A program made the translations under genes and the position numbers. 60,057 nt of DNA, from assembly GCA_021776475.1 (NCBI GenBank), contig JAJFFV010000003.1:1-60057 (forward strand), in the 5' to 3' direction. The DNA is from Parvularculaceae bacterium (GTDB lineage: Bacteria; Pseudomonadota; Alphaproteobacteria; Caulobacterales; Parvularculaceae). Shown one piece after another: positions 1 through 9,956 of this stretch; the stretch's first letter is position 1; each line of letters starts with the position of its first letter. The notes below the pieces were generated by a model, which saw nothing but the letters and a program-made list of their open reading frames with translations, made no database searches and was not told where the DNA came from.

Positions 1-380
1 GCGCTCCCGGGTCCACTCTTCAAGCGCCAGGCGATAGGCTGCGACCGCCTCCTGCAGTCGTGCCGTGTCGCTTTCGCGTTCCCCCAGGTTCCAAAGGACA
101 GTGCCGAGATTGTTTTGGGTCATCGCCCAGTCGAGAGGCACGCGCTCCCGGGTCCACTCTTCAAGTGCCAGGTGATAGGCTGAGATCGCCTCCTGCAGTC
201 GTGCCGTGCCGCTCTCGCGTTCCCCCAGGGTCCTAAGGACAGCGCCGAGATTGTTCTGGGTCATCGCCCAGTCGAGAGGCACGCGCTCCCGGGTCCTCTC
301 TTCAAGTGCTAGGCGATAGGCAACGACCGCCGCCTCCAGCCGTGCCGTGCCGCTTTCGCGTTCCCCCAGGGTCGAAAGCG
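1..380 (-). repeat. 141-bp in-frame tandem repeats encoding TPRs
   Basis: Units start at 1, 142 and 283, each 141 bp (47 codons), beginning with gcgctcccgg. The first two are nearly identical; the third diverges near its end. The array continues beyond the window edge. High DNA identity implies recent unit duplication or homogenisation. Confidence 0.9.
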
Positions 381-1419
381 AATTTGCATAAGACTGACGA
401 ACGCTGCCCCGAACCTCGGGAGGCAAATTTTCTGGCAGAGAGTTGTTTAAAGGCGCCAGAGCCGCCACGATCGGCTCCAGGACATCGCCAACATAACTCC
501 CCGCATTCAGAAACTCATCTACGGACGCCGCGATATCAGCCGCCAGCACTCCGCCGAAATCTTCGGTAAAGTCTGTGGGCAGATAAACCTTCTCGGTCAG
601 GTTATATCGCGTACCCGCCGCGTCGCCAGCACTCAGAACACTCAGTTCAAGGGTCTGATCCTGACGGATAACGCGTCCGTGAACGAGCACCTGCGCATTT
701 TGTTGGGAGAGCCAGTCGCGTGCCGCCGTACGCGTAGCGCCTGCATTATCGTCCCAATCCCCCATGAACGCCTTGAGAAGTGATATGGGTGCCTGACGCA
801 ACTCAATTGCAACAGGCTGATCAGGATCGAGTCCAAACAGTTCTGCTAGGCTCGCGGTGACATGAGAGGTTTGCGGAAATTCGACATTGTCGGTCGGTTC
901 GTCGTCAACGAGTGGAACGACCACCACACAGATCCGATCACCTGTGCAGGCCTCCGGAAGGTCTTTGCCAAACGGGTCTGAGTAGAGAGTCGTCGCGGTT
1001 CTGATCAGACCTTTGTCTTCAGTTCCCGTCGCGGCCTGCGCAGCGGCGATCCCTCCGAAAACGACACACCCTGCCAGTGAAACGACAAGAGGCACCGTAC
1101 ACACCTGGCATCCTTTCAATCGGAAGAAGACGATGCCTGAGAATATCAGCGTTGAGATAAACGCAATAACAAAGACCATTTGCGGCACAGCGCCCTGAAG
1201 GCTGGATAGATCGGCGGCGACACCAAGGGTAACAAGAAGAATGGTGACAATCCCCCAAGGCCGCGTCAAAACTGCTTTTGCACCTTCTTTCTGAAACATT
1301 TTGACGAGAAAACGTGTCAGCCAAGTTCGGTAATGAATGTTGCGTTTTTTAGTGGCGATAACCTCCTCCCGATTGCTGCTTATGCCTTCTGGCGATGCCT
1401 TTACTTCGGAATCCGTCAT
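1..1419 (-). CDS. Membrane-anchored TPR protein, 3' end cut by window
   Basis: The reading frame is open from the ATG at 1419 to the window edge (473 codons, no stop), so the C-terminus is missing. The start follows a GGGGAG ribosome site. The N-terminal ~130 residues hold about three hydrophobic segments; a ~200-residue soluble region follows, with a FEDFGGVL-like stretch before the repeats. The visible end is tetratricopeptide repeats of 47 residues of the type VPLDWAMTQNNLG...LGERE, common in alphaproteobacterial and cyanobacterial proteins. TPRs mediate protein-protein contact; the partner is unknown. It is probably an inner-membrane protein with a cytoplasmic or periplasmic TPR tail. The TPR and membrane calls are firm, the role is not known. 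Confidence 0.85.
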   Translation of the reverse strand, partial: MTDSEVKASPEGISSNREEVIATKKRNIHYRTWLTRFLVKMFQKEGAKAVLTRPWGIVTILLVTLGVAADLSSLQGAVPQMVFVIAFISTLIFSGIVFFRLKGCQVCTVPLVVSLAGCVVFGGIAAAQAATGTEDKGLIRTATTLYSDPFGKDLPEACTGDRICVVVVPLVDDEPTDNVEFPQTSHVTASLAELFGLDPDQPVAIELRQAPISLLKAFMGDWDDNAGATRTAARDWLSQQNAQVLVHGRVIRQDQTLELSVLSAGDAAGTRYNLTEKVYLPTDFTEDFGGVLAADIAASVDEFLNAGSYVGDVLEPIVAALAPLNNSLPENLPPEVRGSVRQSYANSLSTLGERESGTARLEAAVVAYRLALEERTRERVPLDWAMTQNNLGAVLRTLGERESGTARLQEAISAYHLALEEWTRERVPLDWAMTQNNLGTVLWNLGERESDTARLQEAVAAYRLALEEWTRER

Positions 1420-2074
1420 CACGCTCCCCATCGGAATTAACCATAACAGTTTTAACGGGGCCGGAATCTAAAAGAAAGGGTCCGACATACTATTTTCTTA
1501 TCGGGACGACGAATATTCATACCCTGAAATTCGATGATTCCTTTTCGCTCATACTTGAATTTTTTTTGAGCAGGAACGAGGCGCACAATTAGGATTGTCG
1601 CTTACTCATCAGTATATTAACTTACTAAATAGCGCAAATTTTGATCTGCGATAAACAGTTTAAGCACCTCGAAAACTCGAGCGAAAGACTTCGGCCGTCG
1701 AGACAATTACGCGGCAGGAAACTGATCCTGCCGCTTTTGCGCGCAACGCAAGCATGAGCGAAGTGCAAATGGCTTCCTAGCGAACAAGAAGCTGTACGGA
1801 TAATCAAAAGCCTGTCCGGTCCGGAATATGCGTTGCTGAAACAAAATTTGGAACTGCTGCGCGCGGCACTGGGCCTATTGTAAATAAGCGGTTTCCACTT
1901 AGAGCTGCTGGATTCACATCACCAGCTCTGCCCGTATGATTTTTGGGTAACAGCAACATTCACCAAAACATGCCATTTGGTTGATTTCACCGGGAAGCAT
2001 TTTTAGCAAAATAAATCTTGAGTATCGTCTCGCGGTCGCGTCCTCCGACGGCAACGAACAAGTGGTTTTCGAAA
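1420..2074. other. Intergenic region with a possible gene remnant
   Basis: No intact gene is supported over these 655 bp. The part next to 1419 should hold the promoter of the TPR gene. A degraded coding stretch is described separately at 1664-1883. The remainder shows no RNA gene or repeat that I recognise. Confidence 0.5.
1664..1883 (+). pseudogene. Possible frameshifted gene remnant
   Basis: Two short frames join into one plausible coding stretch. From 1664 the frame reads to a TAG near 1770 and includes ...TRQETDPAAFARNASMSEV. The next frame then reads LPSEQEAVRIIKSLSG and a leucine-rich amphipathic helix before TAA at 1881-1883. Amino-acid composition looks protein-like, but I recognise no family and there is no start codon or ribosome site. 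It could be chance. Confidence 0.2.
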
Positions 2075-4192
2075 TTAAAAATCCGCCACAGCGGAAACCG
2101 AGAATTTACGCTCGGTAAATCCTGCTGGGCTCGGATAGGCTTCGGAGAGAAATTCCTGCCGGCGAATGTCTGCGAGGTTCTCGGCCCGCAGTGTTAGTCT
2201 GACTTTCTGTGAAAGCTGAAACCCGACCCTGACATCCATATCGGCGTAGCTATCGACATCGCTTTGCGCCAGTCCGCCAACATGACGCAGCCAGACCGAG
2301 GCTGAAACGCCCGGCACCGGGTCAAAATTTGAGAGAGCTGAGACTTGGTATTCAGGTGACTCGCCGAGGCCCTGTCGATTGAAATCGAATGATTGCCCGA
2401 CAACCTGAATGACCTCTAGTTGGTTCACAACATCATCCAGTTTCTTAACGTCACCGGCCAGTTTAATTTTCCACCAGTCAGCGGGTTGAAACTGCAGGGA
2501 CGCCTCAAGGCCATAGACAACGCCGGAGATGGCATTGGCAGTGTTCACTTTCTCGTCCCGCGCGACCACAACTTCCGTACCGCCCGGACCTATGTCCTCT
2601 GTATCCACATCAAACCCTCCTTTAACAAGAGCGATAAGGTCATCGTACTGGTTATGATATGCGGCAACGTCAAGGCTAATCTTGCCCGGCCAGGCTTTGC
2701 GAAAACCGAACTCAACAGCCAGCAAATCTTCTGCCTTAAGGTCGGGATCTCCCTCTTGCGACAGGTCGATGACCTCAAGGAACGGGAATTGCGCAAGCAG
2801 CGGATCAGGATCCAGTTCGCCCAGCGTCACGTCTTGCGAGGTTTCGAAGCGTGAGGGTGTGCGCACAGCCCGCGACACCGCGGCCCACAGGCTCCAGTCT
2901 TCATCAATCCAGATGGCTCGAGCACCCGGTTGAATTTCAAAACCGGTGAAATCATTTTGCTCGAATTTTGAGCCGACAGAAACGCGCAACCGATCGTCAA
3001 AAAATGAAGAATCCTGCTGGACAAAAAGGTTGTAAAGGTCGGCATTGAAGCTGGTAACGTCGAAATCGATGAGATCTCCGCCGATGACCTCGTCTTTTGC
3101 AGAACGGTATCCGACACCCCAGATCGTCTCAAACCGCTCGCCCCATGAGAACCGATGCGAGAAGTCGATGTCAAACGTGTCGATGGTGAATTGGCCAGCG
3201 AGGCTTTCCGGCGGGTCCTGCAGAACATTGATCGGGATCGCTGTGCTAAAATCTGTACGATTCACATGGTCAAAATAAACCTGCAGCGTCATCATATTGG
3301 CTTCAGTCCAACTGCGCGACCAGCGCCCGAGGAAATTATATCCTTCCGCTTCATTGGCCGTTGTTTGGGGTGGCACACCGGCTGTTAAACCCGGCGTCAG
3401 ACTGATATCGAAATCAAGTGTCTGGTAATCCCCTTGAAGCGTGAAGGTGTCGCGTTGGTTTGGTTCCCAGTCAGCACGAAAACCGGTTTGCAGGGATCTA
3501 GTACCATCGTTAAACGGGTCACCACCGGCATCGACCAATGATGGGTCCTCCTGCACAGTCACATAAAGCCGCGCTGCACCATTGTCACCGAGATGGAAGC
3601 CTTGCCGGACAAAAAGCCGAGTACTGCTTTGCCGCGCTCCTGATGAAACGCCAGCGTTAACCGACGCGATTCCACCCAATGTATCGCCGGTTTTTTTTGT
3701 AACGATGTTGATGACGCCGTTGACCGCATTTGCACCATAGAGGGTAGCGCCCGGCCCCCTGATAATCTCTATACGGTCAATATCTTCAACCGGTACCATC
3801 TGCTGATCCCACAATACACCGGAGAATACGCCCTGATAAACGGCCCGGCCATCGACCAGAACAAGCAGCTTGTTTGCGAAACGGGAATTAAAACCGCGGA
3901 CAGAAACGGCGGTGACGCTGGAATCTATGGTGGCGACATCAAGACCGGGTGCGAGACGAAAAAGTTCAGGGATTGTTGTCGCCCCGGATTTGCGAATATC
4001 GTCTCGGGTGATAACAAAAAGAGCAGCCGCAGCTTCATTTGCAGATTGCGGTTTCTTGGAAACGGACGTCACTTCCATCGACATCAGGTCTTCGAATGAC
4101 ATTTCAAAGATTTCGTCAGATGCTTGTGCCTGCGCGAACATCGACGAACAGAAAACAGCCGCTATCGGCGCGCTCCACCTTTGATGTTTCAC
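2075..4192 (-). CDS. TonB-dependent outer-membrane receptor
   Basis: This 705-residue protein has a signal peptide ending near QAQA, a plug domain (residues ~45-170, with FEDLMSMEVTSVSKK, ALFVITRDDIRKSG, LLVLVDGRAVY and IEIIRGPGATLYGANAVNG) and a 22-strand-type barrel ending in an aromatic residue (VADF). It starts at a GTG preceded by GGAG. Such receptors import chelated metals, vitamins or other large solutes using TonB energy; the substrate is not readable here. It is the last gene of an operon after a hybrid kinase and a YfiR-like protein, 92 bp downstream of the kinase stop. This linkage of receptor, kinase and DUF4154 protein suggests substrate-linked signalling. Confidence 0.92.
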   Translation of the reverse strand: MKHQRWSAPIAAVFCSSMFAQAQASDEIFEMSFEDLMSMEVTSVSKKPQSANEAAAALFVITRDDIRKSGATTIPELFRLAPGLDVATIDSSVTAVSVRGFNSRFANKLLVLVDGRAVYQGVFSGVLWDQQMVPVEDIDRIEIIRGPGATLYGANAVNGVINIVTKKTGDTLGGIASVNAGVSSGARQSSTRLFVRQGFHLGDNGAARLYVTVQEDPSLVDAGGDPFNDGTRSLQTGFRADWEPNQRDTFTLQGDYQTLDFDISLTPGLTAGVPPQTTANEAEGYNFLGRWSRSWTEANMMTLQVYFDHVNRTDFSTAIPINVLQDPPESLAGQFTIDTFDIDFSHRFSWGERFETIWGVGYRSAKDEVIGGDLIDFDVTSFNADLYNLFVQQDSSFFDDRLRVSVGSKFEQNDFTGFEIQPGARAIWIDEDWSLWAAVSRAVRTPSRFETSQDVTLGELDPDPLLAQFPFLEVIDLSQEGDPDLKAEDLLAVEFGFRKAWPGKISLDVAAYHNQYDDLIALVKGGFDVDTEDIGPGGTEVVVARDEKVNTANAISGVVYGLEASLQFQPADWWKIKLAGDVKKLDDVVNQLEVIQVVGQSFDFNRQGLGESPEYQVSALSNFDPVPGVSASVWLRHVGGLAQSDVDSYADMDVRVGFQLSQKVRLTLRAENLADIRRQEFLSEAYPSPAGFTERKFSVSAVADF

Positions 4193-4284
4193 CGGTGCTC
4201 TCCGTGTGTTCTTTCATGGTTGTAACTCAGGGTAGAGTTGCCTTTGGTCCCTTAATAAACCGTTAACCATATTCAACGCCCGGC

Positions 4285-6699
4285 TCAGGCCCTCAGAGAT
4301 GTGGGAGATTTTTGACCATCGGTATTGGTGCCGGTTCCATCATCTGCAGCGGTGTATTTGTTGATTTTGTCAATGATCTGCTGTTTGCGGAAGGGTTTTG
4401 AGATGTAGTCATCCATATCCGCGTCGCGGCATTTTTCCCGGGCTTCCTTCAACACATGGGCCGTTGCGGCGATAATCGGTGTACGTGACAGTCCCTCTTG
4501 CTTTTCGATTTTTCTGATTGCCTTGGTTGCTTCGATGCCATCAATATCCGGCATGGAAATATCCATGATTATCAGGTCCGGTTTTGTATCAACGAACATC
4601 TCGATCGCGACCCGCCCATTCTCGGCAACATCAATCATGTAGTTTTGATCAATGAGCATGTTTTTAAATACGAGCTGATTTACAACATTGTCTTCAGCAA
4701 TCAGTATACGGATGTTGTTGGCAGCATTTTTGATCAAGCTTCCGTTGTTCCCGACAGCCTGTTTCAACTCTCCGGCGATGTCCTTGAGTCGTTTTGTGCC
4801 CTCTTCTGTAACAGCTTCTATCAGCGCCTCCTGCAGCAGCAAGCTGCGCGCGGGTTTGACTAGCCAGGCGGCAATTTTGCATTTGTCCTGCGTCTCTAGT
4901 GACTGGGCCTCAACTGCAGATGACAGTATGATCACCGGAATATCACGCCACTCTTCATTTTTCTGAATCTCAATTGCGAGATCTTCTCCGGTCATACCAG
5001 GCATCTGAAAATCGCTGACGATTGTGTCTGGCAGTTTCCCGGTCGCGCTGTTGAGATAAATTAGCGCCTCGGTACCGGAATTAACGGTGGTGACGTCTCC
5101 TCCCCAATCCGTGATCTGCTCATTCAGGATACCGCGATTGACGGCGTTTTCGTCTACCACAAGAATGCGCTGACCTTGTATGGTCGCCTGCTGTGCCGGC
5201 GTTGATTCCTGTTTCTCGGTATCGACAAGCAAACTGATTGTGACACAAAATGTCGACCCGCTGTCTTCTTCGCTCACCACATTGATAGTGCCGTCCATCA
5301 GCTCGACAATTCGTTTCGAAATGGCGAGGCCGAGACCAGTGCCGCCATACTGCCGCGATGTCGACGTGTCTGCCTGTTCGAACTTGCCGAAGATGTCATC
5401 AAGTTTCGACGCCGGGATGCCGATGCCGGTGTCTTCGACCTTGATACGGAGATCGTAGGACGATCCTTTTTGTTCACCTGTAACTTCCACCAAGACATGA
5501 CCGCTGTCGGTGAATTTCACCGCGTTGCCAGCAAGATTGGTAATCACCTGACGCAATCGCCCGCCGTCGCCGATGAAATATTTTGGCAGATCCGGCGCAT
5601 ACCGAACCATGACTTCTAAATCTTTTTCCGTTACGCGACCCGAAACGAGCGTCACAACATCCTCAACCGCCGTTCTCAGATCGAAGGTCACCGTGTTCAG
5701 GCTCAACTTGCCGGATTCAATTTTTGAGAAATCCAGTATATCGTTGATGATCATCAGAAGGCTTTCGCCCGACGACATGATGATACTGGACAATTCTCGT
5801 TGGTTGGAATCCAGATCCGTCGCGAGGAGAATTTCCGCCATTCCCAAAACACCGTTCATCGGCGTTCTGATTTCGTGACTCATGTTTGCTAGAAAATCCG
5901 ATTTAGCACGATTTGCAGCTTGTGCTCTGGCCATGGATTCCTGCAATTCTTTTGTTCGCTGCCGAACTGTTTCTTCGAGATTGGTGTCTCTCAGGCGAAT
6001 TTCACTGAGCATGGCATTGAAACCATCCGCGAGGGTGCCAAGCTCGTCTTCATTCACCACTTCAACTTTGTGCGTGTAGTCTTTCGAACCGCGCACGTGA
6101 TCCATGGCGCTAGCCAGCGCATTTATCGGGCGAACAATGACACCCGTTGCAACATAAGATAATATGTACGACAGCGTGATCGACAGCAGGAACACAATCC
6201 CGGCGATCTGGATATTGTGGACAAGCGTTTCTTGCAGCCGATCAAATCCGGTTTCAATACTTATTGTGCCAACCACTTCGCGTTCAACCATTACCGGCGC
6301 CTGGATGACTACGCTATCTTTCGTGATGACCTGATGCAGGTCGGCAATTGGCTGCAGAACAGTCGGCGCTTCGCCTTCGAATTTGTGATAGACGCCAAGT
6401 TTGAATCCGTCTGACGCCCATACTTGCGCGGATCTTACATCTGGCAACTGCCTGAAAGCTGATAAATACTCTTCAACTGTCGCTTCGTCACTAAAAACAA
6501 CGGCGGCAGAGATGTTTGACGCAGTGACTTGAGTAAGCTCTGTCCGATCTCGGATGATATTGTCTTTACCCGTCGCGAGTTGGTCGAGTGCAAACCCGGC
6601 ATAGGCAACCGTGAGTACGATTGAACTCGTCCCCATTATGATGGCGATGACCTTTTGACGAACCGACAACCGGCCAAATAATTTTCGCACCATGTTCAT
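4285..6699 (-). CDS. Hybrid sensor histidine kinase, CHASE8-HAMP-HisKA-HATPase-REC-REC
   Basis: This is an 804-residue inner-membrane kinase. Transmembrane helices at ~18-40 and ~162-185 bracket a periplasmic sensor resembling CHASE8 ([20 protein letters not shown]). Next come HAMP (~186-240), HisKA with phospho-accepting His275 in SHEIRTP, an HATPase with the [18 protein letters not shown] box, a first receiver ([10 protein letters not shown], aspartate in VSDFQMPG) and a second (IAEDNVVNQ, aspartate in IIMDISMPD, lysine in YISKPF). No output domain is fused, so the phosphate probably moves to a separate phosphotransfer protein or regulator. It overlaps the upstream YfiR-like gene by 4 bp, so the two are translationally coupled. 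Confidence 0.93.
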   Translation of the reverse strand: MNMVRKLFGRLSVRQKVIAIIMGTSSIVLTVAYAGFALDQLATGKDNIIRDRTELTQVTASNISAAVVFSDEATVEEYLSAFRQLPDVRSAQVWASDGFKLGVYHKFEGEAPTVLQPIADLHQVITKDSVVIQAPVMVEREVVGTISIETGFDRLQETLVHNIQIAGIVFLLSITLSYILSYVATGVIVRPINALASAMDHVRGSKDYTHKVEVVNEDELGTLADGFNAMLSEIRLRDTNLEETVRQRTKELQESMARAQAANRAKSDFLANMSHEIRTPMNGVLGMAEILLATDLDSNQRELSSIIMSSGESLLMIINDILDFSKIESGKLSLNTVTFDLRTAVEDVVTLVSGRVTEKDLEVMVRYAPDLPKYFIGDGGRLRQVITNLAGNAVKFTDSGHVLVEVTGEQKGSSYDLRIKVEDTGIGIPASKLDDIFGKFEQADTSTSRQYGGTGLGLAISKRIVELMDGTINVVSEEDSGSTFCVTISLLVDTEKQESTPAQQATIQGQRILVVDENAVNRGILNEQITDWGGDVTTVNSGTEALIYLNSATGKLPDTIVSDFQMPGMTGEDLAIEIQKNEEWRDIPVIILSSAVEAQSLETQDKCKIAAWLVKPARSLLLQEALIEAVTEEGTKRLKDIAGELKQAVGNNGSLIKNAANNIRILIAEDNVVNQLVFKNMLIDQNYMIDVAENGRVAIEMFVDTKPDLIIMDISMPDIDGIEATKAIRKIEKQEGLSRTPIIAATAHVLKEAREKCRDADMDDYISKPFRKQQIIDKINKYTAADDGTGTNTDGQKSPTSLRA

Positions 6700-7214
6700 T
6701 TGATCACCTCGCGCGCCAATTCCAGCACTTTGGAGCTTGGTGTGATACCTGCGGCCGAGGCGTTGTTGATGTTTATTGCAAAACTGGGCTTTCGGCCAAC
6801 GAGGGAGATTTCGACGACGCCCTGGCTGCTCGCAAAGCCTGTTTTGCCACTGACCGTCAGTACATGCTGATTAAGGAGGTCTGCGGCGATTTCTTCATCA
6901 CCCGCCTCACCTGGAAAATATACGACGTGACAACCTTCAAACGAATCCTCATTGCTCAGAACAATCCGTACACTGATTATTCTATCAGCAATCATCCTTC
7001 CGTTGAGACTTTGAAACGCGGGGATCATCCGGTTTTTCTCTGTTATGCAGAAGTTAAAGGTACTTGTCGCTTCATATGCATTTGGTGGCCAGGTGCTGAA
7101 CCGGGCGACATTGTACGCAACAGCGACAATGACCAGATCTTCACGTGCTGGTTCAGCGATGGCCGTCGGCATGAAGCCGATGAAAGCCGCGATAATTGTC
7201 AGTATTCTCGCCAC
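6696..7214 (-). CDS. YfiR-like periplasmic protein (DUF4154)
   Basis: The frame is open back to a TTG at 7358, but that start lacks a ribosome site and would bury the signal sequence. I choose the GTG at 7214, preceded by AGGGG and followed by a signal peptide ([19 protein letters not shown]), giving ~172 residues. Family hallmarks of DUF4154/YfiR are visible: NVARFSTWP near the mature N-terminus, a central [27 protein letters not shown] and [13 protein letters not shown]. YfiR is a periplasmic inhibitor of a membrane diguanylate cyclase in Pseudomonas. Here its partner is more likely the downstream kinase, with which it overlaps (ATGA). Confidence 0.85.
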   Translation of the reverse strand: MARILTIIAAFIGFMPTAIAEPAREDLVIVAVAYNVARFSTWPPNAYEATSTFNFCITEKNRMIPAFQSLNGRMIADRIISVRIVLSNEDSFEGCHVVYFPGEAGDEEIAADLLNQHVLTVSGKTGFASSQGVVEISLVGRKPSFAININNASAAGITPSSKVLELAREVIK

Positions 7215-7666
7215 GAAAAACCCCTGCGCGACAACGCCTTCCTCTGAGTGCCGAGAACTCTGTTTCTCAGGAATTTCGGGCAATCGCGCCTTCTCGGAAC
7301 CCGCAAAGGGTACTTGATTATGGTTAATCAATGGTGTTCTAGCCCTTTCTTCAATCAAGGGCTGAAGCAGAAGTCACAGTGAGTATCGTAGGGACGAACC
7401 ATCAAGCGTTTTATTAACATCTGCCGTTTGACGAGTGTGTAACCCACAAATACCCTCTAACTGGGTGTCACGCGATTGTAAATTTGAACTTGCCTGATCA
7501 AATATCATAGCACCCGTTATACATGCATGCTTTTTTGGTTATTCGCCTATCGGGCATGTCATATGACTATTGTTCGGTTGGTAGCCGGATATTCTGTGAA
7601 ACCGTTTGAACCTAATCCGGCAGACAGCGGATTTCCACGGCCCGAAGCTCGTCCTCTGGTGACACG
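7215..7666. other. Divergent intergenic region
   Basis: These 452 bp separate the yfiR-like operon from the GT39 gene on the opposite strand. They should hold both promoters. The stretch 7215-7358 is the open extension of the yfiR frame and is probably leader. I see no Fnr-type box or strong hairpin. Confidence 0.5.
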
Positions 7667-9271
7667 ATGACACACAGGTTGAAACACCATTTATCTCAAT
7701 CGGAAATTAGTCAGGTTTTGGAGGTTCAGCCACCACGACAATTTCGACCGGTCGAACATCGGCTGGGGTGGGTTATCCAGACTGTCGCCGATCCGGTTTT
7801 CATTGTCATCGGATGCTTTTTTCTGCTTCGGTTAGTCATCGCCGCGATCCTTCCGTTGTCAATAGATGAGTCCTATGCGGTCGTGGTGTCACGAAGCCAC
7901 TCACTGTCATATTTCGATCATCCGCCGCTTGGGTTCTCTCTTGCACGGTGGATGGCGGATTTCACCGGCAGCGAACACCGATTGATCGTGCGTCTTCCCT
8001 ATGTTTTGATGACCACATTTTCTGCATGGTTACTGTTTGACATCACCCGGAGCGCGTTCGGAAGAGCAGCAGGGTTTTGGGCCCTGGCATCTTTCTCGGT
8101 CGCGCCGTTCTTTCTGTTGTCGACGGGCGTTTTTGTGGTGCCAGACGGCCCCCTGAACTTCTTCCTTCTTTTGTCGGTGTGGATCATCTTGCCGATTTTC
8201 CTGAAAGATCACACCCACAATGCAACTCTACGCTGGGCTCTCTCCGGGTTCGCTCTCGGATTGGCCTTGCTTTGCAAATATCAAGGGCTGGTCTTTGCGT
8301 TGACTGCCTTTATGATTCTGATCTCGACCCCGAAGGGTCGGTTGTCATTGCTCGATCCTGGACCTGGGCTTGCGGGCATCATCGCAGCAATCTGTTTTAT
8401 ACCGGTGCTGGTATGGAACGCCGGGAACGGCTGGGAATCGTTCACATTTCAGTTTTCGCGCGCCGGAAGTGCCGACGGCGTTTTTATTCATCTCGATAAC
8501 TTTGCAACCGTGATAGCGGGTCAGTTGGTGTATGTCCTTCCTGGTACATTTGTCGTGACACTGATAATGCTCAAAAACTCCTTTCTGAGACCTGATACCA
8601 GTGCGCACACCTTTTTTGCCTGGCTGGCTGCTGTGCCGATCATGATATTCGTTACCGTCGCGTTGATCAGCAAGAATTCGTTGCCACACTGGTCAATGAG
8701 TGGTTTTTTATTTGCCCTGCCGTTGGTCGGGGACTGGTGTGCCCGGCAGCTCGGGCGTATAAAAAGCCTGATCCGTGTTGGTTTTGTCGTTTCTGCGTCT
8801 GCGGTTCCGGCCGTGTTGCTCGCGGTCTCAATACACGCCCAAAACGGATTTCTTGTTCGCTCCTTTTATGAAAAAGCACCCGAAGCCGATCTCGGTTGGC
8901 CGTTGCTTGGTTGGTCTGTATTGCCACCATTTGTGCAGAAAGAGGCAGATGGCGAGGGCATTTTTATTGTTTCGGTGAACTGGACCCAAGCAGCAAAGAT
9001 TGGTTATGCGCTGGGCCCGGATTATCCCGTATCAGTTTTATCAATGGACAAGCGTCATTTTAGTTACATGGACGATGCCCAGGTTAATGACCAGGGTCGG
9101 GGGCTGGCCATGGCGGCGTTGCCGGCTGACCGGCGAGACAACTATACCAGCGAATTCCTTTCTATGGTGTCAATCGAGTACGTGGTCACCGATGAAATCC
9201 AGATATTGACTCAAGATCGCGCAGGATTCGCATCGTTCGATATCGTTGCTGTGCCAATACGGCGACGCTGA
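7667..9271 (+). CDS. GT39-family membrane glycosyltransferase
   Basis: The product has 534 residues with a ~45-residue cytoplasmic N-terminus and about ten membrane segments. The first periplasmic loop has the acidic pair of the GT-C fold (LPLSIDESYAVVV) followed by YFDHPPLGF, the signature of the PMT/ArnT-like glycosyltransferase family. These enzymes transfer a sugar from a polyprenyl-phosphate donor to lipid, polysaccharide or protein on the periplasmic face. A second GT39 and a polyprenyl-phosphate sugar synthase-like gene lie close by on the other strand, so a donor supply is local. The ATG at 7667 has only a weak ribosome site. The acceptor cannot be inferred. Confidence 0.88.
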   Translation: MTHRLKHHLSQSEISQVLEVQPPRQFRPVEHRLGWVIQTVADPVFIVIGCFFLLRLVIAAILPLSIDESYAVVVSRSHSLSYFDHPPLGFSLARWMADFTGSEHRLIVRLPYVLMTTFSAWLLFDITRSAFGRAAGFWALASFSVAPFFLLSTGVFVVPDGPLNFFLLLSVWIILPIFLKDHTHNATLRWALSGFALGLALLCKYQGLVFALTAFMILISTPKGRLSLLDPGPGLAGIIAAICFIPVLVWNAGNGWESFTFQFSRAGSADGVFIHLDNFATVIAGQLVYVLPGTFVVTLIMLKNSFLRPDTSAHTFFAWLAAVPIMIFVTVALISKNSLPHWSMSGFLFALPLVGDWCARQLGRIKSLIRVGFVVSASAVPAVLLAVSIHAQNGFLVRSFYEKAPEADLGWPLLGWSVLPPFVQKEADGEGIFIVSVNWTQAAKIGYALGPDYPVSVLSMDKRHFSYMDDAQVNDQGRGLAMAALPADRRDNYTSEFLSMVSIEYVVTDEIQILTQDRAGFASFDIVAVPIRRR

Positions 9272-9301
9272 GTGCAGTGCAGAATTGACTTTACGTTTGA
9301 C

Positions 9302-9844
9302 TTAACCATTCTCGTTTTTCGGCGGACCTTCGTCTGACACCGGCATAAACAGATCTTCCAGAAAATAAGCTGACAGTTCTGCCCGGCCTGCGAGATTGGA
9401 TTTCTTGTAAACCGATACCGCTTGCTGGCGGATTGTCGCCTCGGATGTATTCCGCAAGCGCGCAATATGTTTCAGAGAAAGCCCCTTTAGCATAAAACCT
9501 GCGATGTCTTTTTCGGCTTCGGTCAGGGCCCATTCGTCGAACTGTTGCTGGATCGCCTTCGATAACCCTTCAAGATGTGCCCGTGAGCGGTCCCGCCATT
9601 CGTTTCCCATTGCGACCGCTTTCACCAGCTCAGTGCGAAGCACTTCCTGCTCGCGCCGAAACTCTTTAATCTCCAGCACCATCCATGCAACCACCATCAT
9701 TGTACCAACAAAAACAACGTTCTCAGCCGTGTCCAGAGCAAAATCATCCCACAGGAGAGGCTCTTCATCGACGTGATAGGACAACAACGTCAGCCCTGAC
9801 ATCAAGGCCAACGCAATAAACCCCAGTAAACCTACCCGTAGCAT
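9302..9844 (-). CDS. Membrane-anchored LuxR-type transcriptional regulator
   Basis: The 180-residue product begins with two hydrophobic helices (residues ~3-22 and ~42-60), then a charged coiled linker (EIKEFRREQEVLRTELVKAV), and ends with a LuxR/GerE helix-turn-helix (WALTEAEKDIAGFMLKGLS through ATIRQQAVSVYKKS). There is no receiver domain, so signal input is probably through the membrane part. The ATG at 9844 follows AGAGG. It lies between the two GT39 genes and is convergent with the first, 30 bp apart. Its target is unknown; the neighbouring glycosylation genes are candidates. The fold assignment is solid. Confidence 0.85.
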   Translation of the reverse strand: MLRVGLLGFIALALMSGLTLLSYHVDEEPLLWDDFALDTAENVVFVGTMMVVAWMVLEIKEFRREQEVLRTELVKAVAMGNEWRDRSRAHLEGLSKAIQQQFDEWALTEAEKDIAGFMLKGLSLKHIARLRNTSEATIRQQAVSVYKKSNLAGRAELSAYFLEDLFMPVSDEGPPKNENG

Positions 9845-9956
9845 CTATACCTCTTATGTGTTTCCATGACTGCCCGACATTAGCCGGCTTCGGTATGAAT
9901 TGCCAGATTCCGGCCAAGAAAAACGAGGCGTGGATTTTGATACGATTCATACAGAA

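Noticed and set aside
1019-1324. 101-codon minus-strand frame at the 5' part of the TPR gene
   Set aside because: It is in a different frame of the same strand; the true frame runs from 1419 and has membrane helices and TPRs.
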